From NCBI GenBank assembly GCA_030613245.1, contig JAUWMI010000001.1, positions 230,258 through 294,257 of the forward strand: a stretch of DNA of 64,000 nucleotides. Reading direction: 5' to 3'. Shown one piece after another: positions 35,531 to 45,275 of this stretch. Positions within the stretch are counted from its first letter, which is position 1; the number at the start of each line of letters is the position of its first letter. This DNA is from Candidatus Sumerlaeota bacterium. GTDB lineage: Bacteria; Sumerlaeota; Sumerlaeia; MWCT01; JAUWMI01. Made by a program: the position numbers and the translations under genes. The notes below the pieces were generated by a model. The model did no database searches. It saw only the letters and a list, made by a program, of their open reading frames with translations, and was not told where the DNA came from.

Positions 35531-37654
35531 TTAGAATTTCTGTAGTGATACGGCTTCCAAGCGGGGGAGAATGTTCTTCCAACGTTCCTGGACTTCCTCT
35601 TTTAGCGTTGGTCTTGCGGTCAGGATTAGCATTTCCGTCAACTCGAAGTTCTCCAGGTGTGCTGTAACATTCCCATCTTGCGACGTAAGCTGCACCGTGT
35701 TAAGACCTTCTTTAGACAGGAGGAAGGCGGTGAGCGAATCCATCCAGGGAGGCTTCTGAAACGTGACTCTTGCTTTAGGGATAGGCTGATATAACGTGCC
35801 TAAGCGGTCGGACGCATGATCGCGGTTTACTAGAATGATAATAGCCGTATTGGTCCCCACGAACAATGTCCGTGCCATCAGCCATGCAGGTAGGGAGGAG
35901 GTAAAAGAATCTACTTTACTGCCCGCCATAGTAGCCGGACAAGCAACTGCCAGCAAAGGTTCAACCGCACGCGCCTCAGCATTCAGGTGCGCCATCTCCT
36001 GCATCATAGCCCGTGCCGCGGGATCTGCCGCACCACACCCGCGACATTTGCCATAGGGGGTAAACCACCAATAGGAAATACCCTTGGCGCCCGCCGCAAG
36101 TGCATAATAGAACTCGATGCGCTTTTCTTCCGGCGTTCCGTACCGAAAGCTTCGGTCATCCTCCCGAAATGATACCGAATTGAGTATAATGTGCAAAGGG
36201 TGAGGTTGGCTTGCCCAGCGTGCAATTTCTGCAACGGCATAGACATAGTAAGGATGACAGAACTGAGCGAGCCAGCCGGGATGTTTCCAGATAGTATCCT
36301 TCAAGCGCATCTGATAGTAGGGATCAACTGCTAAGATATCAGCGAGCTGGCCGTAGATGAGCCAGTTCTCCGGCTTATAAGTCAAATCCACGTTGAGAAG
36401 GGTCAGGGTACGGGGATCGAGCTCTGTCCATCTTTTCTGAAGTTGAATCAAACCCTGGGCGTAGCTCCCTACTCTGAGATTTCCCGGGAGTGACTTTATT
36501 GCATATTCATGGGCGTCAGGCTCATCCAGCAAAAACCGTGCGTAGATCTGCGAATTACGTACCGTAGACTTTGTTGGATCGCGCACCATGAGTCGCAATC
36601 CCATCTCCTCAAGCATTTTTAAACCTTCGGTGCTTTGCAGGTATCCGGTGTGTTTGCCTGCCATTCCCATGTGGGTGTTGAACAGGTGGTTCTGAAATGC
36701 GGTGCAGGTGTCGCGAACTCTTTCCTCAAGGGTATTTCCATTATTCCGGTAGCCCCAGATTCCCAGGGCAAAGAATCCATCTCTAGCACGCACCACCGCG
36801 GCAGCACTGAGAGCATCCGTAGTTGTCACAGCCACATAATGGAACGAGCCATAATCCATAGCCTGTGTAAGGGGAATTTCGATAGGTAAAAACCCGTGGG
36901 AACTTCTCAGGGGCTTTTCCTTCGCTACTTTTGCGTCTTTGCCGTCTATCTCCACTGAGCGGATACCGAACTCCTGCCCATCACTTCGAGTCACGTACAG
37001 AAACATTCGGTCCATTTTATTGTTAAAATTTACGGAAGCTATTGCCAACGCTCCTGGTTTTTCGGTGAAGAGGCGAGCGGTCACTGCTTTTTCCCCGGAA
37101 GCCTTCACCGCTATCACAAGGATTTTCTCGTCAGGCATCTTTCGTAAACGCACTATGACTTCTGCGAAACCTTTGGGTGGTATGGGATTCGGTCGAACCT
37201 GGTACCATATAGGAGCACCCAAGTTCTCAAGGCGTTGCCGCACTTCTTTAGGTGTCACCGTGGTGTCATTCAAGAGATAGCTGGCGGCGCGTATTCCACG
37301 GTGCTCTCTGTGCGCGGGTACGATATGCCTGGACAGATCTATATCATTCAATAAGACGTGTTCCACCGTTACGGGATCGTTTGATGTGTTCGCCACGAAC
37401 GCATGCAAGGTGGCTCCGAGGCGGACTATCTGGCTATATTCTTTTGTTTGTCCCATGCCATGTTTTAAGTCCCATCCATCCCAAACATACGGCAAGAGCT
37501 CCGGGAACTCCCTGTCCTGCACGAATGTAGCCACTCTCATCTGTAATTCTGCGGTCGCGGTTGCGGACAGAATGCCAATGATCATTCCGATTAGCAAGAA
37601 CACGAAAATCTTGTTGCGGAAATGGCCTGTGCGTTCGCTTTTGCTTCTGATCAT
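35531..37654 (-). CDS. Secreted TIM-barrel glycoside hydrolase-like protein, 707 aa
   Basis: Probable exported carbohydrate-active protein, family not identified. N-terminal basic stretch then a hydrophobic signal (FVFLLIGMIIGILSATATA) ending near residue 35. Residues 40-280 look like two beta-sandwich domains. Residues 290-600 resemble a (beta/alpha)8 barrel of the GH42/GH5-like type: LGIWGYRNNG, YARFLLDEPDAHEYA with a possible acid E-P-D, LNVDLTYKPENW, ADILAVDPYYQ and YALAAGAKGISYWWFTPYG. A final beta domain follows. The Cys pair in KCRGCGAAD suggests local metal or disulfide stabilisation. Its 3' end is duplicated at 33530-33679. No strong ribosome site is seen. Catalytic residues are not proven from sequence alone. 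Confidence 0.78.
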   Translation of the reverse strand: MIRSKSERTGHFRNKIFVFLLIGMIIGILSATATAELQMRVATFVQDREFPELLPYVWDGWDLKHGMGQTKEYSQIVRLGATLHAFVANTSNDPVTVEHVLLNDIDLSRHIVPAHREHRGIRAASYLLNDTTVTPKEVRQRLENLGAPIWYQVRPNPIPPKGFAEVIVRLRKMPDEKILVIAVKASGEKAVTARLFTEKPGALAIASVNFNNKMDRMFLYVTRSDGQEFGIRSVEIDGKDAKVAKEKPLRSSHGFLPIEIPLTQAMDYGSFHYVAVTTTDALSAAAVVRARDGFFALGIWGYRNNGNTLEERVRDTCTAFQNHLFNTHMGMAGKHTGYLQSTEGLKMLEEMGLRLMVRDPTKSTVRNSQIYARFLLDEPDAHEYAIKSLPGNLRVGSYAQGLIQLQKRWTELDPRTLTLLNVDLTYKPENWLIYGQLADILAVDPYYQMRLKDTIWKHPGWLAQFCHPYYVYAVAEIARWASQPHPLHIILNSVSFREDDRSFRYGTPEEKRIEFYYALAAGAKGISYWWFTPYGKCRGCGAADPAARAMMQEMAHLNAEARAVEPLLAVACPATMAGSKVDSFTSSLPAWLMARTLFVGTNTAIIILVNRDHASDRLGTLYQPIPKARVTFQKPPWMDSLTAFLLSKEGLNTVQLTSQDGNVTAHLENFELTEMLILTARPTLKEEVQERWKNILPRLEAVSLQKF

Positions 37655-37837
37655 TTCGATACCCCACTTTTTATTTGGAAAAGAAAATCGAAGTCAAATT
37701 TCATGATTAGTCGGACTTCATACTTCCATATTTAGAAAAGATTCACGGGATTCTTTACACTTTCTTATCCTATTAATCCTATTATCCTGTCTAATAATTT
37801 TTTGTCATTTTTTTTGTGCTTACTTTTAATTTTTTTT

Positions 37838-37866
37838 GGACAGGATTTACAAGATTTACAAGATTC
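37838..37866. repeat. GGACAGGATTTACAAGATT-type repeat
   Basis: A 9-bp unit (GATTTACAA) occurs twice followed by a partial third, preceded by GGACAG. An inverted relative, ATCCTATTATCCTGTC, lies at about 37776-37791, so the pair could fold into a long imperfect hairpin. ACAGGATTTACAGGATT-like repeats are common in uncultured bacterial genomes. Confidence 0.45.
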
Positions 37867-37900
37867 TTTACACTATAGGAAGGGGATTATTTTGTACATT

Positions 37901-37998
37901 GGGAATGCTCAACTTGTGAACCTACGTTTCTGAGTCTTAATCAGAACGTTGGAGCCTGCCTGCCGGTCAGGCAGGGTTCGAGCCCTCCACGGCCCGCT
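37901..37998 (+). pseudogene. Decayed tRNA-Lys (CTT)-like gene with a 21-nt palindrome inserted in its T-arm
   Basis: The anticodon arm is intact: TCTGA/TCAGA around loop GTCTTAA at 37929-37945, giving anticodon CTT. Variable bases ACGTT follow, then GGAG. A 21-nt palindrome, CCTGCCTG-CCGGT-CAGGCAGG, occupies 37955-37975. Removing it restores a perfect T-arm, GGAGG-TTCGAGC-CCTCC, as in the tRNA-Gln here. The acceptor 3' strand ACGGCCC pairs with the 5' side at only about three positions, the D-arm is imperfect and no CCA follows, so the gene appears dead. Confidence 0.65.
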
Positions 37999-38072
37999 TT
38001 CCCTTTTGGCGCTTCAAACCCGCTCTTCTCCTGTTCTCATGCGGGGTTGCCGTAATCGCCTATTTCAGATTA

Positions 38073-41000
38073 TCACTGTATACTCGCATGATATTCCTGA
38101 AGGCTTTTTGGTTCGCAGCTTCCTTGCCTGTAAGCCGCTATTCCTTTTGCAGAAGCTAATGCACCGGCGATTGTTGTGATGTATGGGATTTTGTATTTGA
38201 TGGAGGTTTTCCGAATGTACGAATCATCAAATTCGCTGAGCCTTCCATGAGGCGTGTTGACTACCAGCTGTATTTCACCGTTTTTAATCGCATCTACAAT
38301 ATTTGGTCTATCCTCGTGAAGTTTTAGGATAGGTTCTGATGGCATATTATTTTCTTCTAATTGTTTATGAGTTCCCCGTGTAGCGATTATTTTGAAACCG
38401 AGCTTTGAAAAACTTCTGGCTATTTCAAGCAGATGTCCCTTATCTCTATCTGCAATTGTGATCAATACAGAACCTTCTATGGGGAGTGTCTGCCGAGCCG
38501 CTTCCTGAGCCTTGAAATAGGCCAATCCAAAAGAGTCGGCCATTCCAAGAACTTCACCGGTAGATCTCATCTCCGGCCCAAGGAGAGGGTCAACTTCGGG
38601 GAACATGTTAAAGGGAAATACAGATTCTTTCACTCCGAAGTGAGGAATGGTTTTATTCTTAAGCCCGAGATCTGCGAGTTTCTTTCCTACGATAAGTTGT
38701 GTAGCGATTCTTGCCATTGGTATATTGCACACCTTGGAAACAATAGGAACAGTTCTTGAAGCCCGGGGATTGGCTTCAAGGATGAAGACCTTGTCGTCTG
38801 CAATAGCGTACTGAATATTCATCAGACCAACGACCTTCATCTCAATAGCGATTTTCCTCGTGTATTCGCAAATCGTATCGAGATGCTTTTGGGGAATACT
38901 CACAGGCGGGATTACGCATGCGGAATCGCCGGAATGAATTCCTGCAAGCTCGACATGTTCCATGATAGCCGGTATAAAAACATCTATTCCATCTGAAATG
39001 GCATCGGTTTCTGCTTCGATTGCGTTTTCAAGAAAACGATCTATAAGAATTGGCCTTTCCGGTGTAACGTCCACCGCAGCACTGACATATTCCTCAAGCA
39101 TATCTTTATCATGTACGATCTCCATGCCGCGTCCGCCTAGAACGTAGGAAGGTCTCACGATAAGCGGATAACCTATCCTCTCTGCAATAACAAGTGCTTC
39201 CTCAAGATTGCTTGCCATGCCCGAATCCGGCTGAGGGATCTCAAGTTTTCGCATCATTTTGCTAAACATTTCTCTGTCCTCAGCCATATCGATTGTTTCT
39301 GGAGACGTCCCGAGAATGCGGACGCCCTCTCTTTCCAGTTCAGCTGCCACATTGAGCGGAGTCTGACCTCCAAACTGGCAAATCACTCCTTCCGGTTTCT
39401 CTTTTTTGTAAATACTCAGGACATCTTCAACGGTCAGAGGCTCAAAAAACAGTTTGTCAGAAGTATCATAATCAGTAGAAACAGTTTCGGGATTACAATT
39501 TATCATTATTGTTTCAATTCCCTCATCACGCAGGGCAAACGTACAATGCACACAGCAATAGTCAAACTCGATTCCCTGACCGATACGATTTGGGCCTCCA
39601 CCAAGTATCATAATCTTTCGTTTTTGCTCGTATTTAACTTTATCGGGTGCATTATAAGTTGAAAAATAGTAAGCGGCATTCTCTACGCCGCTTACAGGAA
39701 CTGGTTCCCAGCCTTCCTCTACTCCAAGAGAAATGCGTCGGTCTCTGATTTGCTTTTCAGGGATGTTCAATAGTTCGGAAAGATAGCGGTCTGCAAAACC
39801 ATCTTTTTTTGCCTGAATCAGAAGTTCACTGGGTAACTCAGCACCCTTGAATTTCAGTATTTCTTCTTCAAGATCGACAAGTTCTTTCATATGTTTAATG
39901 AACCATGGCTTGATATAAGTTCTTTCATAGAGAGATTCAATGCTTGCCCCTTTTCTCAGGGCTTCATACATAATGAACTGTCTTTCACTTGAAGGGGTGG
40001 AAAGAAGTCTCAAAAGTTCGTCGAGGGGTTTCGCATTAAAATCTTTTACAAAACCAAGACCATATCTCCTTGTCTCAAGCGATCTAATCGCCTTTTGAAA
40101 TGCTTCCTTGTAATTTTTTCCGATCGACATCACTTCACCAACCGCTTTCATCTGCGTTCCAAGTACATCCTGCGCTCCCCTGAATTTCTCAAACGCCCAC
40201 CGAGCGAACTTGACCACAACATAATCTCCCGAAGGAGTGTATTTTTCGAGCGTTCCCTCTCGCCAGTAGGGAATCTCGTCAAGAGTTAACCCACAGGCAA
40301 GGAGAGACGAGATGAATGCTATGGGAAAACCCGTTGCTTTTGAGGCTAGAGCTGAGGAGCGGGAAGTCCTTGGATTTATCTCGATTACTACTACTCTGCC
40401 AGTCTCAGGGTTATGCGCAAACTGGATATTTGTTCCCCCAATCACTTGAATGGCTTCGACTATTCTATAGGAATATTCCTGGAGACGTTTTTGAAGTTCT
40501 GGAGAAATTGTCAACATCGGAGCAGTACAGAATGAGTCACCCGTATGAACTCCCATTGCGTCAACATTTTCAATAAAGCAAACGGTTATCATCTGATTCT
40601 TTGCATCCCGAACAACTTCGAGTTCTAACTCCTCCCAACCCAAAACAGACTCCTCAACTAATACCTGCCCCACCATACTTGCAGAGATTCCTCGGCTTAC
40701 TATTGTTCTAAGTTCTTCTGTGTTGTATACCAGCCCACCTCCTGTACCTCCAAGTGTGTATGCAGGCCGAATAACTACCGGGAAGCCTAGTTCTTTCACA
40801 ATTTCTTCAGCCTCTTCGACACTGAGAGCAGGAGCGCTTTTGGGCATATCAATGCCAAGACGATTCATGGTTTTTTTAAACTCAATTCGGTCCTCACCTC
40901 TTTCGATAGCATCAAGGGAGACCCCTATTATCTTTACGCCATACTTTGCAAGAACGCCTGATTTCGCAAGCTCAGCTGAGAGATTCAATCCTGTTTGACC

Positions 41001-41273
41001 CCCAAGATTTGGAAGTAGCGCATCAGGCCTTTCTTTAGCTATGATTTGCGTTAATGTCGGAAGATTCAATGGTTCGATATAAGTGCTGTTAGCCATAACA
41101 GGATCAGTCATAATTGTTGCCGGATTAGAGTTAACAAGAACTATCTCATATCCCAGTTTCCGTAGTGCCTTGCAGGCTTGGGTTCCCGAATAATCGAATT
41201 CACAGGCTTGACCAATTATAATAGGTCCCGACCCGATTATCATCACTTTCTTAATATCATTCCGTCTCGGCAT
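38073..41273 (-). CDS. carB: Carbamoyl-phosphate synthase large subunit, 1066 aa
   Basis: Makes carbamoyl phosphate from ammonia, bicarbonate and two ATP for pyrimidine and arginine synthesis. The two homologous ATP-grasp halves are complete: first half with GSGPIIIGQACEFDYSG and NSNPATIMTDP, second half with GGGPNRIGQGIEFDYCCVHC and NCNPETVSTDYDTSD. The oligomerisation domain lies between them. The C-terminal MGS-like allosteric domain (about residues 935-1060) includes DRDKGHLLEIARSFSKLGF and VNTPHGR. Length is standard. AAGGAG lies 7 bp before the ATG. The small subunit carA is not in the window, and 522 bp of gene-free DNA lies upstream. Confidence 0.98.
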   Translation of the reverse strand: MPRRNDIKKVMIIGSGPIIIGQACEFDYSGTQACKALRKLGYEIVLVNSNPATIMTDPVMANSTYIEPLNLPTLTQIIAKERPDALLPNLGGQTGLNLSAELAKSGVLAKYGVKIIGVSLDAIERGEDRIEFKKTMNRLGIDMPKSAPALSVEEAEEIVKELGFPVVIRPAYTLGGTGGGLVYNTEELRTIVSRGISASMVGQVLVEESVLGWEELELEVVRDAKNQMITVCFIENVDAMGVHTGDSFCTAPMLTISPELQKRLQEYSYRIVEAIQVIGGTNIQFAHNPETGRVVVIEINPRTSRSSALASKATGFPIAFISSLLACGLTLDEIPYWREGTLEKYTPSGDYVVVKFARWAFEKFRGAQDVLGTQMKAVGEVMSIGKNYKEAFQKAIRSLETRRYGLGFVKDFNAKPLDELLRLLSTPSSERQFIMYEALRKGASIESLYERTYIKPWFIKHMKELVDLEEEILKFKGAELPSELLIQAKKDGFADRYLSELLNIPEKQIRDRRISLGVEEGWEPVPVSGVENAAYYFSTYNAPDKVKYEQKRKIMILGGGPNRIGQGIEFDYCCVHCTFALRDEGIETIMINCNPETVSTDYDTSDKLFFEPLTVEDVLSIYKKEKPEGVICQFGGQTPLNVAAELEREGVRILGTSPETIDMAEDREMFSKMMRKLEIPQPDSGMASNLEEALVIAERIGYPLIVRPSYVLGGRGMEIVHDKDMLEEYVSAAVDVTPERPILIDRFLENAIEAETDAISDGIDVFIPAIMEHVELAGIHSGDSACVIPPVSIPQKHLDTICEYTRKIAIEMKVVGLMNIQYAIADDKVFILEANPRASRTVPIVSKVCNIPMARIATQLIVGKKLADLGLKNKTIPHFGVKESVFPFNMFPEVDPLLGPEMRSTGEVLGMADSFGLAYFKAQEAARQTLPIEGSVLITIADRDKGHLLEIARSFSKLGFKIIATRGTHKQLEENNMPSEPILKLHEDRPNIVDAIKNGEIQLVVNTPHGRLSEFDDSYIRKTSIKYKIPYITTIAGALASAKGIAAYRQGSCEPKSLQEYHASIQ

Positions 41274-41795
41274 TGAAAGTCTCCTTGATTTATGTTATTC
41301 TTTAAAAGTCATGCTTCTCATGCAAATTCAGACAAAACAACATGCAGCTCATTTTTCCAATAATTCGCAAATATTGTAAACTAATAGCACTTTCTTTGAA
41401 AAAAAGCGACAGTGTCCATAAAGTTCGGTAAAAATGCTTGGCTGAACAAGCGAGCCATCTGCATCTCCAGTTGAGTTTGCAGAACCTGAACAAATGAGGT
41501 GCTATTCGATGACTTGCCAAAAAGAGAGACTAGGAAATTGCTGAAGGTTTGGCAAGAGGTTTGTGCGGGAGATGAAGACCAGGGTTCTCGACCAGATTTG
41601 TCCTGGATCGCCAAAGTGCATTCGTGGGCATTCTGCCTGACTTTTCCAGATAGGGTGCTCGAAATTATCACTCTTTCTGCACATGTCTTCATAAAGTAGT
41701 TGAATTCTTTTCATTAGAACTCTATGCGTATTACCTAATGTCAAACAATTATCCGCATGGAGGTTGTTCAGGAGAAGACGCGCCGTTAGTACATA
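41274..41795. other. 522-bp intergenic region, no gene supported
   Basis: Holds the carB promoter region and the divergent leader of the next gene. Short overlapping open frames occur on both strands around 41380-41700, but none has a ribosome site, typical start, or recognisable motif. No inverted repeat of note was seen. Confidence 0.4.
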
Positions 41796-43592
41796 ATGTC
41801 GCGAGGGGACTGCAAGCAGAAGGGAAAGAGAAGCCCGAAATCCAAGCCTGACCATTCAACTATAACGAGCACAGGAGAAATGGAAATACGACAGCCTAAG
41901 GAAAGAGCCCCAGATCCTGAAACCGTAGGGTCTGAAGCGCCTCAAATTAACAAGATTGCAGCCTTGTTAATTCGCTATCGTATCGTCCTCATTTTTGGCC
42001 TTGCTCTCGTTTTACGGGTCATTCATATCCTCTGTATTAAACACAATTATCCGTTTTACGATACGCTGGGTAAAGGTATGGATCAGCATACATACTATAA
42101 CTGGGCAGTAAGAATTAGTAACGGGGACTGGCTCAGCGCGAGTGAAAGGATTTTTTATTATAGTCCTTTATACGCTTATTTTCTTGCAGTTATTTTTAAA
42201 CTATTCGGTGCGCATTACTGGATAATTTATCTCATTCAGGCGCTGATAGATTCTCTCAGTGCTGTGATTATTGCACAGATTGGGGAACGACTCTTCGGAA
42301 AGACGGCCGCTTTGCTAAGTGGCGTGGTGGCCGCTGTTTGTGCTTCCTTTATTTTCTACGCCGGACTTTTGCTTATGGAGTCATTGATCGTGTTTTTACT
42401 TATGTTCTTTTTGTTGTTATTCCTGATGGCGCTTGAACGTCCACAACGCTGGTGGCCCTGGATGGGAGCTGGAGCAGTACTTGCGCTCGCCACTATTGGG
42501 CGAGGCAATTCGTTGCTCCTTTTCCCGCTATGTTTGGTATTCTTGCTCTACAAGGCTATCAGGACAACACAGCTGCGGCGATATTTCTTCCGTGCCATAG
42601 CGTTGTGTTTAATCTCCTTCTTGCTGGTGATTTTTCCGGTCACCCTTCATAACCTTGTTTTTGGTGGCAAGTTGGTTCTGACCACCAGTAACGGTCCTAT
42701 CCTTCTCTTCATTGGTAATGTCCATGATAACTATGTGGGCTCTCTGGCGTATACCGATGCCTACAGAGAGGTACAGCAAAAATACGCTGGTCAGCAGAAA
42801 ATCCCCTGGCTCAAGGAGCTCTTTATCGACATTAAACGCCATCCTCTAGCATTCATGCGCAACCTCGTGAAGAAAACATTTCTGTTCATCAATGGATATG
42901 ATTTCCCGGATAACGTTAATTTCTATTTAAGTCGCCCACTCCTTCCTCTGCTTCGGCATAATCCCATTCACTATCATTTAGTTGTGCCGTTTGGCGTCCT
43001 GGGATTGCTACTAGCACTCTTCAAAAGACTGAATTCAGAAAAAGTTCTTATAGTTGCAGGATTTCTTTTCTTCTTTGCCACATCGATTATTGCAATCTTT
43101 GTGGTTGGCAGATATCGTCTCCCCTTTCTAGGAGCTGTAATTCCATTTTTTGCCTTTTTTATAATGGAGACCTACTCATTTATTGTTAACCGCCGCTTCC
43201 TGAGGATAATTGTGCTGCTAACGTGCGGCGTGGTTCTTTATATCGCTCTGGGTATCTCACCTAAGAACCCTATCCGCTATACCGATTATCATATAATCGC
43301 CGATGCATATAGAATGCAAAATAATTACAGACTTGCAGAGCAATATTTCAAGGCATCTCTAACCACGAATCCTGCATTTCTTGATCCAATGATTCAATTG
43401 CTTGAATTGTATAGAGTACAGAATAGGATTATCGACGGCGAAGATATAATTGAATTCGCTTTGCAACACAATCGCAATAAGGAAGACATCCTTATACTCG
43501 CTGTGATGTTTTTCCGAAATGTTGGGGATCAAGAAAGGGCTTACTACTATTATACAATACTCCAGAATTTACACTCGCGACAGTCGCCATAG
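41796..43592 (+). CDS. PMT/ArnT-type membrane glycosyltransferase with C-terminal TPR, 598 aa
   Basis: Integral membrane protein probably transferring a sugar from a polyprenyl-phosphate carrier to a periplasmic acceptor (GT39/GT83-like, PMT_2). After a charged 50-residue N-terminus there are about 11 hydrophobic helices. The first loop has the acidic motif KGMDQHTYYNWAVRI, whose aspartate corresponds in place to the catalytic DE/DD of PMT-type enzymes, followed by YYSPLYAYFLAVIFKLFG as usual. After the last helix (VVLYIALG) there is a cytosolic or periplasmic helical region (YRMQNNYRLAEQYFKASLTTNPAFLDPMIQ...) with TPR character. No clear ribosome site is seen; an in-frame ATG at 41880 is possible. 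The next gene starts 99 bp downstream. Confidence 0.82.
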   Translation: MSRGDCKQKGKRSPKSKPDHSTITSTGEMEIRQPKERAPDPETVGSEAPQINKIAALLIRYRIVLIFGLALVLRVIHILCIKHNYPFYDTLGKGMDQHTYYNWAVRISNGDWLSASERIFYYSPLYAYFLAVIFKLFGAHYWIIYLIQALIDSLSAVIIAQIGERLFGKTAALLSGVVAAVCASFIFYAGLLLMESLIVFLLMFFLLLFLMALERPQRWWPWMGAGAVLALATIGRGNSLLLFPLCLVFLLYKAIRTTQLRRYFFRAIALCLISFLLVIFPVTLHNLVFGGKLVLTTSNGPILLFIGNVHDNYVGSLAYTDAYREVQQKYAGQQKIPWLKELFIDIKRHPLAFMRNLVKKTFLFINGYDFPDNVNFYLSRPLLPLLRHNPIHYHLVVPFGVLGLLLALFKRLNSEKVLIVAGFLFFFATSIIAIFVVGRYRLPFLGAVIPFFAFFIMETYSFIVNRRFLRIIVLLTCGVVLYIALGISPKNPIRYTDYHIIADAYRMQNNYRLAEQYFKASLTTNPAFLDPMIQLLELYRVQNRIIDGEDIIEFALQHNRNKEDILILAVMFFRNVGDQERAYYYYTILQNLHSRQSP

Positions 43593-43691
43593 ATAGCGGA
43601 TGCTTGCTTCGGTCTGTTATGGGTCTACTACCAGGATTCCTTGTGGCAGCGGACAGCTGTTTATGCACGCCTCCTATTATGAGGTGAGATT

Positions 43692-45275
43692 ATGAAGCTC
43701 AGCATATCTAAACAATTAGTTTCTTGCACTGCACTCATTTTTCTCCTTTCCTGTTCAAGTCTTTCACAGCTGGACCTTGGTAATAATGCTTCTTTGGATT
43801 ATGAGTCAAAGCACTTCAGCAATCCGCTGTGGATGCCGTCCGAGAATACTTCGCATCGCTATTCAAACGTAACGAGCATTCCTATTGGCGAAAAAGTTGT
43901 GGTAGCCGAATTAACTGGCCCTGCGGTTATAAATCACATCTGGATGACAGCCAAAAGTGTTATCCCGCAGATTTATGGATTACTGGTATTGCGAGTCTGG
44001 TGGGATGGAGAAAAAGAGCCAAGTGTAGAGGTTCCTTTAGGAGATTTTTTCGGTGTTGGATTCGGGCGGGAGCGGGATTTCAAGTCATTAATGCTTGAGA
44101 TGCTTCCCGCGGGTGGCGAGCATCATTCTGCCCTGAATTCTTACTGGAAAATGCCCTTCAGAAAATCAGCGAGAATCGAGATTGAAAACCGAAGTTCTCG
44201 TTCCGTCTCGCTGTTTTTTATTCAGGTGGATTACGAAAAATGCCAGGGCTTGCCGGAAGAATTGCTCAATTTTCATGCTCAATATAGAAAAGAAAATCCT
44301 GTGACTCTCCACGTTCCATACACGATTCTTGAGGCGAAAGGCAGAGGCAACTATGTGGGGACAATATTTAACTACCATATTCTCGGCCCAGGCGCATGGG
44401 TAGAAGGAGGACAGGACTTTTACATTGACGGCGAAAAAGAAGCTTCTCTTCCCGGAACTGGAGCAGAAGATTATTTCGGACACGCCTGGGGTTTCAGAAC
44501 TGAGAACAATGCCCTCCTCCATGGCACTTCATTTGGCCCTGAAAATAATAAGACGACTGCGTATCGGTTTCATATTCCTGATCCAGTCAGATTTAAGAAG
44601 TCCATTAAAGCGGCGATGAGATGTCATGGCTGGGATGTGCAGGATCGCGAGGATGATTATTCAAGCGTAGCACTGTGGTATCAAACAGAGCCGCATTCTG
44701 CTTTTCCAGTATTGCCTCCTCCGGATTTTGATCTTCTTGAACTTGCTGATGTATTCAGAAAGAATCCATTAGACATACTTAATGAAAAGTTGAAAAACGT
44801 CCCATTCAAAGGTCAAAATCTGGCATTAAAAGTAAAAGGTTACAGGGGGTCTGGACACCTGGATATAGATAATACAGGAAAAATGGCGTTTGATGGCGAC
44901 GTGGGAACAAAATGGTGTGAAGTAAATCACCCAGATGCGCATTGGCTTGCCCTTGATCTTGGCGAAGCGTGCATCATTGAAGGATTTCTCATAAAGACTC
45001 CGAGTGCAGTCGGCGACTCACCCGGATTTGATGTTGTTGGATTTTCAATTGAGAATGGAACCTCGCTCAATGGACCCTGGGAAAACATAATTGAGATAAA
45101 GTCTTCCGCACAGGATGAGCGAACTACCGATAGCGACACCGTACTGGTTATTGTACCTCTTGAAAAATCAATCACCGCCCGCTTTATCAGGCTTTACATC
45201 TCTAAATCCTGTTCCGTTGATTCTATATGCCGAATCCAGGAATTTGAAGTCTGGGGAGAACGACAATCAGATTAA
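43692..45275 (+). CDS. DUF2961 (GH172-type) lipoprotein with C-terminal discoidin-like domain, 527 aa
   Basis: Likely exported lipid-anchored glycoside hydrolase. A lipobox LLSC gives Cys21 as the anchor. Residues 30-360 match the DUF2961 family, now partly assigned to GH172 (fructofuranose- or arabinofuranose-linked substrates): GPAVINHIWMTA, then LRVWWDGEKEPSVEVPLGDFFG, NSYWKMPF, and the acidic GTGAEDYFGHAWGF with candidate catalytic glutamate. Residues about 385-525 form an F5/8 type C (discoidin) carbohydrate-binding domain (FDGDVGTKWCE, WLALDLGEA, RFIRLYIS). GAGGTGAGATT precedes the ATG. It follows the PMT-type gene. GH172 enzymes often form oligomers; the true substrate here is unknown. 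Confidence 0.87.
   Translation: MKLSISKQLVSCTALIFLLSCSSLSQLDLGNNASLDYESKHFSNPLWMPSENTSHRYSNVTSIPIGEKVVVAELTGPAVINHIWMTAKSVIPQIYGLLVLRVWWDGEKEPSVEVPLGDFFGVGFGRERDFKSLMLEMLPAGGEHHSALNSYWKMPFRKSARIEIENRSSRSVSLFFIQVDYEKCQGLPEELLNFHAQYRKENPVTLHVPYTILEAKGRGNYVGTIFNYHILGPGAWVEGGQDFYIDGEKEASLPGTGAEDYFGHAWGFRTENNALLHGTSFGPENNKTTAYRFHIPDPVRFKKSIKAAMRCHGWDVQDREDDYSSVALWYQTEPHSAFPVLPPPDFDLLELADVFRKNPLDILNEKLKNVPFKGQNLALKVKGYRGSGHLDIDNTGKMAFDGDVGTKWCEVNHPDAHWLALDLGEACIIEGFLIKTPSAVGDSPGFDVVGFSIENGTSLNGPWENIIEIKSSAQDERTTDSDTVLVIVPLEKSITARFIRLYISKSCSVDSICRIQEFEVWGERQSD

Noticed and set aside
41381..41699. Small genes on either strand in the carB upstream gap
   Set aside because: Overlapping open frames lack ribosome sites, good starts and motifs, and upstream in-frame stops are close.
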